A DNA stretch of 64,000 bases from Dactylonectria macrodidyma (lineage: Eukaryota > Ascomycota > Sordariomycetes > Hypocreales > Nectriaceae). Positions 55,608 to 64,000 of the stretch are shown here, piece after piece; position 1 is the stretch's first letter; each line of letters starts with the position of its first letter. The position numbers were made by a program, and so were the translations under genes. Where the stretch lies: assembly GCA_020744425.1 (NCBI GenBank), contig JAGMUV010000005.1, forward strand, positions 2,604,001 through 2,668,000, written 5' to 3'. Under the pieces are notes generated by a model. It saw only the letters and a program-made list of their open reading frames with translations, ran no database searches and had not been told where the DNA came from.

Positions 55608-57643
55608 ATGCTGTCGTTCTACCACATGTGGGGTCTGCTTCTAGCCCTCTGCATTGTCCCTGTCCTTGGAAACTCTACACCTCCACCAACTTCTAATTTT
55701 CTTCGGACCCGCAATGCCCCGGGAACATCAGTCGCGGAGACAGTGCGCCTCTTCCGTCGGGCCTTAGCTGGGCTGACTTTGGAGGAGCGGAGCACCACGC
55801 AGGAAAACAGCACATCCCTGGATACAAGTTGGGATGATACGGTGTTGTTCACCTACAGCCAGTATGTCAACCCTCCTGATCTTTCGTGACCACAGTTTCT
55901 GACTTGTGACAACTGTCGCGCAGAGAGGCCGACGTAGACACTAAAACCGGCAATGCCTCCGTCTCCGCGGGAGTGGAAATCACTTGCACGACGTGTTACA
56001 TAAAAGGAACCGCCATTGCGAGGTTCAAGGTGGCTGGAGACTTCAATTCTAGCCAGGCCTTTGACAACTTCACAGAAGAAGTCAAAACCGAGATCCAGGA
56101 GTTCGGGGCCGCGGCGGTAGACTACATCGAGGGAGCCATCAGAGATGTGGCGTCAAACGTCAGCGATGGAATCGACATCGACGACTTCAAGCTACCGCCA
56201 ATCGACCTCGACTTCAACATCGACCTGCCCGAGATTCCAGAGTGTCAGCTGCAGCTCCAGTTCGACGGCATGGAGTTGTACATGCTCATTGACACGGTTC
56301 TCTCTGTCGGATCTACGTACACCCTGAATTTGTATACTTCACAGACCGCCATTGGCTTTAGAGTAGGCGATAGCCTGGAAATTGGCGTCATATTCTCCGT
56401 CGACCTGATTCTAAGCGTGGACGGCGAGATTGACATTAGCACCGGATTCCACATCAAGCTAGAAGACGGAGTTGCCATGAACATATCCATGTTTTCGAAG
56501 GAAGTCTCAAACGTGGAATTGTAAGTGTCTGGATCACCTTTTGAAGGAATGTGGGGATGGCTAACATTACCTTCGATAGCAACGGGGGCCAGTTTGAGTT
56601 CCTCCCCGTGACCATTGAAAGTGCCGGTATTGTGTTCAAAGCCATCTTGCGCCTAGGCATCCAAGCAGGCTTCGAGATATCGTCTCCAGAAGTGAGCATA
56701 GGAGCTGTATCAGTAGCTGATACTAGTGTCGGAGTCGAAGTCGGCATCTACGCCCACGTCGCCGAGTTCATCACCAACGTCACGGCTTCCTTCGACGAGG
56801 ACAGTGACTGTGCGCTTCAGGTCGAGGAATCCTACCAGCTCGCGCTCGGTGCAATGGCAGGCGCTTCAATCGCAGTTGGCGAACATACTTGGGGCCCTGT
56901 GCCGGAGACACAGGTGCCAATTTTCTACACGACGCTGGCGTCTGCATGTGCCATTCAGGGTCGTGCAACTGCAGCATCATCGTCGGTGATTACTGCGACA
57001 ACTGGCGCCATTGAAGCTAGAGAAGATGATGAAGAGGAGGAGGAGGATGGCATGACTACAACGACTATCAGCACCGAGGCTGTATACGTCGGTGTCGGCT
57101 GCATCTCGGAGGGTTTGGTGAACTGCCCGGTGTCTCTGCAAACGACGTCCAAGTTCACAACGACAAAGACAATTGTCACAGTGATTCCGACAGATTCTGA
57201 AGCAAGTTTCCCTGACTCGACCCGCACCAGAGTTGTCAGCACAGTTCCATTTGGGTCCGGAGCCAACGAGCTCTTGGTTACCTCCGGAAGCCCGGTTTCA
57301 TATGTTCCGCCACCCACATCAACCACGTCCTCGGCATCTTCGGAGTCCTCGGAAAGTAGTAGCGAGGATGACGATGACTCCATCATCGCCGATATTAAGA
57401 ACAATAAAGTGTCCAACCGTGTCATTATCGGCGTCAGCGTGGGTCTAGGCATCCCAGCCCTTGTGGGCGCAATTGCAGCAATTTTGTGAGTTGACCCGCG
57501 GTCAACTGGACCATCTTACCGAGAGATTATTCTCACTCTAGTAAGAAATGTTTACTGACCCTTGATGCTTGAACAGGTTTTGGAGAAAACGCAAACAGTA
57601 TTCGGCTGTGAACAAAACCGACAACGGAATGGCCTCCGAATGA
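55608..57643 (+). CDS. Secretory-pathway type I membrane glycoprotein, DUF7223-like
   Basis: Four exons (55608-55861, 55924-56520, 56580-57485, 57577-57643) give 607 aa with consistent phases. Signal peptide at 1-21 (WGLLLALCIVPVLG). The luminal part has a CTTCYIKG pair, alternating beta-strand-like segments, and LPPIDLDFNIDLPEIPECQLQLQF. It carries many N-glycosylation sequons. A Ser/Thr-rich stalk with an acidic EDDEEEEEDG patch precedes one TM helix (VIIGVSVGLGIPALVGAIAAIL) and a short basic tail (WRKRKQYSAVNK). Similar architectures occur among uncharacterised fungal surface proteins carrying the DUF7029/DUF7223 pair; the assignment is from memory of the pattern. A wall-sensing or adhesion role is possible but unproven. 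Confidence 0.7.
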
Positions 57644-58352
57644 TCAGACATGTCTTCCGACTTGGTGCATCTGGGAATTGGCCAGAATGCGTAAGGCTCT
57701 ATGTTCGAAGGGAGAATTTTCAGGAATATTTGGATTGGACGTTCTGACTCAGACTACTGGCGTTACTCAACCGTGATCCGGAGATCGTTTTCGTTTGTTT
57801 TGAACTAGGATATCAAAGTCGCTAACCCTTCAATCGCCACGAGAGATTAGTGAATCATGAATATTTGGGCTTTGTAATTAGTATTGCACAACGACTCGCC
57901 TTGAAACAAATGGACCATCAATGAAAGGTTTTCCTGCGCTAAAAAAAAAAAAAAGGCGAATTGACAGCATCAATTAGGGAAGCATGACATTCGTAAGCCA
58001 TCAACACACCGCGGTACCTTGTCAGACATGAAGCTAATGGCCGGTATCGGCCTATGTCAAGATGCCTTCAATTCCGCGGAAATGGGTGAGATGTGATGAT
58101 TAAACAGTACGCCTATGAGGTAAAATAGAAGCTAGTCTTAGATGCAATGCTGACAAGATAGCTCGATTTATCGGTACACCGGCATGCTTGACTCACTACT
58201 AATGACAAATCAATGTCGTTATGACATCACCCAGTTGCATTGCGTGGAAGCCTGGAGATGTCAAAAACTATTTAAGCCTAGCCCGAGAAAAGTAACAGAC
58301 GAGAACAAAGTATTTTGGCACCAACACCCTTCCAGGAGTATCACGACCTCAA
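57644..58352. other. Intergenic with poly-A tract
   Basis: A run of 14 A occurs at about 57941-57954. Otherwise nothing was recognised. Confidence 0.4.
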
Positions 58353-59116
58353 ATGGCGTCGAATCAAGAAAGCGCAAACGGATGGACTGCCGTGCCAGTT
58401 GACGCGAGTGCGATCTTCAAGGGAAGGGCGTACATTCATCCACCCGAGGCTCTGACTGTCGACGACGTAAAGTTCCCCTCGTATAATCCCACAGTGGCCA
58501 GTATCCAGGAACATGCCAAGACGGAGCTACCCAAGCAAACCTACAATCACTCAATGAGGGTGTATTATTTTGGTACTTAACTACCTCTCAAATACCAGAT
58601 GATTCACTGACCCGATGCCCAGCAACCGCCATTTTGAAGCAGTTCCCAGATTATGGCGCCAAGTTATCACCAACAACTCTGGCATTGACCTGCCTCCTTC
58701 ACGACATTGGCACATCAGAGGAGAATCTCTCTAGCACTCGAATGTCGTTCGAATTTTACGGTGCAATCCAGGCCCTAAATCTATTGAGAGGACTGGGTTC
58801 CACAGCGGATCAAGCAGAGGCCGTGTGTGAAGCTATAATCCGGCACCAGGATCTCGGCACGGAGGGAACGATCACGTTCCTTGGGCAGGTGATACAGCTG
58901 GCCACAATCTATGACAATGTTGGCAAGTTTGAAGGCATAATTCACCATACGACTCTCGAGGACGTCAACAAGAGATTTCCCAGGGAAGGGTGGTTGGGGT
59001 GCTTTGCGAATACGATCCGGGAGGAGAAGCGGCTGAAGCCCTGGTGTCATTCGACGCACATTGCCAACTTCGAAGCCGCAGTCCAGTCAAACCAGTTGAT
59101 GAAGCCGTACGAATAG
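58353..59116 (+). CDS. HD-domain protein, cyanamide hydratase (Ddi2/Cah) family
   Basis: Exon 1 (58353-58572) and exon 2 (58623-59116), split by a 50-nt intron, encode 237 aa, the usual length. HD-superfamily metal ligands are seen: His in YNHSMRVYYF, the HD pair in LACLLHDIG-like LTCLLHDIGTSEEN, and a further His in IIRHQDLG. The WTAVPVDASAIF N-terminus and the C-terminal FEGIIHHTTLEDVNKRFPR block match fungal cyanamide hydratases. These hydrate cyanamide to urea; yeast Ddi2/3 are induced by DNA-damaging agents. Some relatives are only annotated as HD-domain proteins, so the substrate is by family. Confidence 0.85.
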
Positions 59117-59310
59117 GTTCCTTCGGATTGCTTGGTATGGATCTGGTGTTTATTGAAGCTCAATTGATACTAGTACCGCAACCGCAAACTTGAAATCCAG
59201 CCGTGGCCGAATTGAATTTGCTCATACCTTTCCCTACATGAATCCGCCGTTCCACTTCCCCAACCGACACAGGACTGAGACTAAACATGAAGGGTATGGG
59301 TAGGTTGGGA

Positions 59311-60978
59311 TTAAAGTACCACCTTGCAAGCATGACCCTTCGGCGCAATCAAGAAATAATTCTCCATGTCCATCATCTCATCCGTCATGGTATTGCTGAG
59401 CCTCGCGCCTGGGCATTTGCGGAAGAATACAGCAGCAGCCAGGCGTAACTCGGTTCGCGCTAGGTGCATACCAATGCAGATCCGAGATCCTGCTCCAAAA
59501 GGCGTGAACATCGTCTTCTCTGCCTTGGTACGCCTTTGGGGGTCAAGGAAGCGGGACTCGTCAAATCTTCAAGTGGTTAGTGGTTAGTAGCTGCAACTCG
59601 AAGCCAAGAGGAAACTTACTTGAGTGGATCAGGGAAAACATCCGCATTGCGATGGAGAGTATATGCTTGAGTCTCAACCACGAAATCCTCTGGGATATAG
59701 TAGCCTCCCAAAGTCGCACCTCCTTTCGGCACACTTCGAGGCAAACCTCCGGGAGCTGCGCCGTAGAGTCTTAAGGTTTCGTTAATCACGGCGTCCAGGA
59801 GCGGGAGCTTTTCCAGTGCTGCATCATCGAAACGCTCTGGGAGACCTGCAACTTCTTCCTCTAGCCTACGCTGCAAACCTGGATTTTTGAGAACGGCCCA
59901 GACAAGATACGTCAGCGACACAGCTGTGGTGTCCGAACCAGCGAGGATGAGATTGCCAGCTTCAGTTTGGACTTGGTGGTCTGTCAGCGGCACAAGCGAA
60001 GTGGTCTTGTCGGAAGAAATCTCGCTCTCCAATGTGGCGAGCATGGTGCCGAAGAGGTTCGCGGCGTTGCCGCTCTGATTGCGTAGGTTCGTGACCGCCC
60101 GGGCGCCGTAGTGGTAGAGATATTCATTGGCTTTGACGAAAAATTGAATGGAGGGAATAGGCAGGTTACGGATGATGGCGTGGAGGAGCGGGAGCTCAGC
60201 CCTGATGCTGCTGTTGATGAGGGCTGATTCAAGGACATCCATGTACTCGGTTTTCTGTCCACCGAAGAATGAGCTGTTCTGTTTCGAAACTGAATGGAGA
60301 TGTAAAAGAAACTCACACGGCCAATCTCCAACATTTCGAAGCTTTCACCGAAGCTGAGATGCCCAATCACGTCCGTTGCCATCAGTGTCCACCACTTCAA
60401 CACATCAACCTCGCCATGCTCCCTCGCCTCACCCTGTATCTTTGCTACAGCTAGTTCGACTTTCTCCCTAACAATACCTTCCCAGTTGGCACGCAACTCC
60501 GTCGCGCTGAAAGCCCTCGCAAAGAGCTTTCGACGCTGCGAATGAATTTTGGGATCCCGCATCGCAAAGATGCCTTCTGGTATAGTGTCATACCAGGCGC
60601 TTTTTGTGAAGCCCGATCCGATGCGGTGAATGGCAGCGAAGGACTCCGGATCGGCTACTGCAATCTCATGGGGAGCAATACGCACGATAGGGCCGTATTG
60701 TTCGTGAAGAGCGTGGATCCAGTGGAGACGGCGGCCTGTGAGGGAGTAGTACTTTAACGGAAGACGAGTGACGAGGGTGTATAAGGGGCCGGGAATCCGG
60801 CGAACTGGAGACTTGAAAATCTCATTGACGATCTAGTATTTGTCAGTCTCGAAGACGAGAATAACAAGTACTGACGCTTGCAAGCATCACGCATGTTGAA
60901 GTAACTCACCCAGAGAACCCAACCAAGACTGATCAAACCGGGAGCCCACCAAAGGGACAATCCAACAAGCAGAGCCAT
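59311..60978 (-). CDS. Cytochrome P450 monooxygenase
   Basis: Four exons (60978-60910, 60832-60317, 60254-59620, 59566-59311) give 491 aa. An N-terminal membrane anchor (LLVGLSLWWAPGLISLGWVLW) precedes the Pro-rich hinge RRIPGP. The I-helix is AGSDTT, the K-helix ExxR is ETLR, the PERF-like region FDESRFLDP follows, and the haem loop FGAGSRICIG places the Cys ligand at about 437. The start of exon 1 and all introns obey GT-AG with consistent phases. It is an ER enzyme needing a P450 reductase. It resembles fungal CYP families acting on secondary metabolites or xenobiotics; the exact clan and substrate cannot be told by eye. It lies 650 bp from the tyrosinase gene on the same strand. Confidence 0.93.
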
Positions 60979-61626
60979 CTTCGTAGACTTGAGATAGATG
61001 GAATAAGAACGAGGTTAATCTCTCTCTGCCTCAAACAACCCTGCCTCTGAGATCCCATTTTGTAGATTTTGAGGAGCCAGATGGTGGGGCCGGCCAGGAG
61101 CTGGTGCTTTGCCGGGGAGGTTGCGTGGGGCCCCGAGGATGCGGGGGAACCTCCACGTTTTGTTCCCCACGAAATAGGACTGACTCCCCGCGTTCTTGCA
61201 TTTGCAGATTTCCCCTTTTTCTCTCCTTTTCTCCTACCATGGTAGAGAAAGAGCTTCTGGGAGTGTCTCAGCTTCCGACCGTACAGAAATAAGCTTACAT
61301 CTATTCAGGCCTAAAGAAGACTCACAGCATTGAGATCCTTTCCTTCCTGATCTCCCTGCCTATCTGGTGACCCATGAAACTGGCTGTGTTCCCTTCAGGT
61401 TGGAGAACAACCAAGGCCCTGGTCATAGTTGTTCCGTGATTCAAACTTGATGAAGAGTCGCCATAATTTGCCCAGATATTTCTACTGGTCTTCTTCTATT
61501 TCTATGTCTAATCTAATTCTAGTTCTAGCCACCCATTCCCCTTCTAATTTAATGCTACCAGAGCATGAGAACTGTAGAGTGCTACCGGCGAGGTAGAGTC
61601 ACTCCATCTATGGTACAAACAAAAGT
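60979..61626. other. Intergenic between P450 and tyrosinase genes
   Basis: P450 promoter and tyrosinase 3' region. No separate gene was seen. Confidence 0.4.
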
Positions 61627-62767
61627 CTACAGGTATTCAGCGCAAATTAGATCGCCACCAAGATCCATGACCTCCCGGATAGTAGCATTGGGCATAATTC
61701 CAACCATCCAGAGGTTGTGGTTCAGCGTGGTGACATTGCCATCATCGCCGTCGTAATCGAGGATGGAGCTGCTGGGAGACTCCATGCCATTCTGCTCCAA
61801 GTAGCTGTCAAGTGGGACGTTGCGTCCGCCCATCTCCGTAAGGCGAGTGGTGAGGTTGGCTTGCTGCCACTGCCACCACAGGCGATCCAAGTTGGAGTGG
61901 TGGAGGAAAAACAGTGGCTCTCCAGGGCTGCCAACGACATCAAGCATCTGTACCCAGTTTGTTAGTATCTTATTTGTCTAACGATGCAATCGCCAAACTT
62001 ACAGTGCCTCCAACGGCAGAGTGGCCAGCCGTGTGAGGGTTGACCTGGTAGCAATCAAAGGCGTCCTCATAGGTAGTAGTGTTGTAGCACTCGTCAAGGT
62101 TGGCCTGCACGCCGGACTGGAAGCCGTTCGAGTTGAAAGAACGCGAGAGGCAGTACTCCGCAGAAGTGGACGAGGAATTCAGGTGAAGAGTCAAGTTGAC
62201 AAACGGACCATCCGTCACGCAACCAGAGCTGACGCCCTCGCCGCCAAAGCCGGTATCGGGATCGAAGACGACGGAGCCCGCGAGATCGTCCATGTCGAGG
62301 ACTTCGTTCCAGTAAGGCTGGCCGCCCTCATAACCACACTCGGATTGGAGCAGATACTCATGGACACGCATAAAGTAACGGTGCCAGGGCAAAAAAGCAC
62401 CCTAGTATTGTTGTTAGAGCTTTCAGGTTTATAACGATCGGCATCCGCATACGTACCACATTGTGGATGACATTGGACTGCACGATGTGGGCCCAGTCAA
62501 GCTCGTCCCATCGGTTCAGAGCACCGGTGATACCAGCCTGAGCAGGACGATCCATCAGGCAAAGCTCGGCGTCGATGTACGCTGTTTTTTCGGTAGTTGT
62601 CATGTTGTTCCTAGATCTTGTTAGTCCTAGAATCAGAGAATAATTGAAGTTCAAACGCACCATGCTTTTCGCTGCGACTTGGTCGTGCAAGTCGTGTTCC
62701 ACGAAGCAGCCGTAGCAAGCTGGGTAATTGCCAGTAGAGAGAGAAGAGAGCGCAAAGAAGGAGCCAT
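61627..62767 (-). CDS. Secreted tyrosinase-like type-3 copper oxidase
   Basis: Four exons (62767-62661, 62610-62457, 62401-62003, 61947-61627) give 326 aa in phase. Signal peptide at 1-20 (LRSLLSLLAITQLATA). Copper-site A histidines appear in DWAHIVQSNVIHN and LPWHRYF; copper-site B in NPHTAGH and FFLHHSNLDRLWWQW, so all six ligands are visible. N-glycosylation sequons are frequent. The protein is short and lacks the C-terminal lid domain of long tyrosinases, matching the small secreted fungal tyrosinases or o-aminophenol-oxidase-like group. It oxidises phenols or o-aminophenols to quinones outside the cell. It neighbours the P450 gene. Confidence 0.92.
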
Positions 62768-64000
62768 GGCTTCAGGTTTCAGGTTTGGAAACGACAGGAC
62801 TGTGAAGAGTAGAAGTAATGACAGGATGGAGCTTTGTGGACTGGATGGAACTGTCTTGAAGTTTTTAATCGCTTCGATACAAAGCCTTCTTATATCTCGT
62901 TGAGTCCAATGTCATTGCTGTAAAAGTCCCTGCGCTCCGATATCGTCAAGGTCAAGTTACGCAAGCAAAAGTTTTAAAACTACTATCCGCGTCACCTACG
63001 CTTGTTCCCTTATCCACCTCACGCTGTAGACTAAACGAGATCTGCCAAGCTACGCGTCGTAATAGATACCACCAGGAAAAAGGAAACCAGAGAGGCTCAA
63101 AATGCGACGTTGAAGAGGTCATGGGTATAACACATGGCGAAACTAACTAACCCTTGCTTTCAACTTACGTGGACATAAGTGGGGGTTGGTTGTGGCTTCC
63201 CCCTGCTTAGAACGAACTGCCAGGAAGCTAGAAAGGGGAAGGGGGTATCGGATGCAACTCCACGTCATGTTCGATACCACGCTGGCTCGTGTGCGTAGAT
63301 AGGCAGCGGGAATAGCAGGGTCAAGTGTAGGTCAAATGCCCATGCGCTAGCATGCGTAGCAGCTTATTCGCGAGAAACACAATTCATCTTGAATTGTGAC
63401 CCAGGAACAAGTCGTTGAGATGGAACCCTGAGACATCGTACGTTTTCTCTTGGCATTACGTCGCAACTCCCACCCTTGCCATCGGTGCCCGGGCCATTCC
63501 TGGCAAGATAAAGGAGAAGGGACCAGTTTATCTAAAGATTTGGCTTTTCCATGTTGAAACAGCTTATTTCGTCACCGAAAGGGGCCAGAAGACGGTACGA
63601 TGAGCAAGACGTGGACCAATTCGCCTGCTGCTTGATCTTGATCTGATAAAAGCCGCTCGCCTTACCAGAAGCGAAAGGATCAAAAACTCACCAGTACCGC
63701 CCTACAAGGTCATCTCGGCAGGAGAATAACAAAGGTTAAACAAGGCTTCTAAGAATAGGTAGTCAAAGTACAAATCTAGACTGTACAAATTCTCTCCGCC
63801 AATGACTGGACCCGGTGGGCCACCACCACATCGGAAGCTCATGCACACGCCGATTGAGTCGCAGATTCCGAGCTCCGGACAAGGATCAGCTGCGCCTCAA
63901 TCCGATCCCCAAAACCTCATTTATTCTACAAGGCCAAGTCGCAGAACAGGGGATGTTGTGGGACTGAACGTGGCTGAGAAACGGTTGCTCTGCAGGGGGA
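62768..64000. other. Right-edge intergenic region
   Basis: Tyrosinase promoter and about 1 kb of sequence without a recognisable gene. A short plus-strand frame at 63415 has no family features. Confidence 0.4.

Noticed and set aside
35518..62767. A single secondary-metabolite cluster joining HET, Zn2Cys6, P450 and tyrosinase genes
   Set aside because: No backbone synthase or terpene cyclase is present, and housekeeping genes (MutY, Osh-type) and tRNAs intervene.
1..64000. CRISPR arrays, operons or bacterial-type regulatory elements
   Set aside because: None seen; spliceosomal introns and gene families are eukaryotic throughout.

Overview
This is nuclear DNA of a filamentous ascomycete, most likely a sordariomycete of the Hypocreales (Fusarium-like). 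The grounds are genes carrying one to three short GT-AG introns of about 50-150 bp, both DNA strands used, a HET-domain gene, two Zn2Cys6 regulators, an F-box/LRR relic, an RTA1-type gene, a secreted tyrosinase, a cyanamide-hydratase-type gene, and intron-containing tRNA-Leu(CAG) genes. The genus is inferred from protein flavour, not proven.

Layout. 1-5.2 kb is gene-poor and decayed: an F-box gene with a one-base frameshift, a nonsense-interrupted ORF, and a 253-bp Tc1/mariner-like foldback element that supplies the end of that ORF. 5.2-16.1 kb holds accessory metabolism: an ATC-hydrolase-like gene, a divergent SDR/MDR oxidoreductase pair, an Apd1/Aim32-type Fe-S protein, a Zn2Cys6 regulator and a small secreted GPI-type protein. 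17.9-30.0 kb is conserved housekeeping: LETM1/Mdm38, sorting nexin SNX4/Atg24, kexin KEX2, an HSL-type esterase and a mitochondrial phosphate carrier. 31.1-38 kb is dynamic: a 214-bp foldback element, then a trans-aconitate methyltransferase gene cut by a complete 2,470-bp hAT transposon with perfect 8-bp target duplications, then a HET-domain gene. 38.2-49.1 kb has an RTA1 pseudogene with several indels, a second Zn2Cys6 regulator, an AIF/AMID-like flavoprotein, a Kes1-type oxysterol-binding protein, a MutY glycosylase and a bicupin that seems to have lost its metal ligands. 49.4-52.4 kb is a tRNA nest: tRNA-Trp(CCA) and four tRNA-Leu(CAG), all with introns. 53.3-64 kb holds an orphan zinc-knuckle protein with four 38-residue repeats, a type I membrane glycoprotein, an HD-domain cyanamide-hydratase-like protein, a cytochrome P450 and a tyrosinase.

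The genes do not form one pathway. The clearest event is the recent-looking hAT insertion, which leaves both halves of the host reading frame legible. The most unusual loci are the tRNA-Leu cluster and the repeat protein beside it. Spliced models were built by hand from GT-AG sites and reading phase; all those described as clean close in frame.
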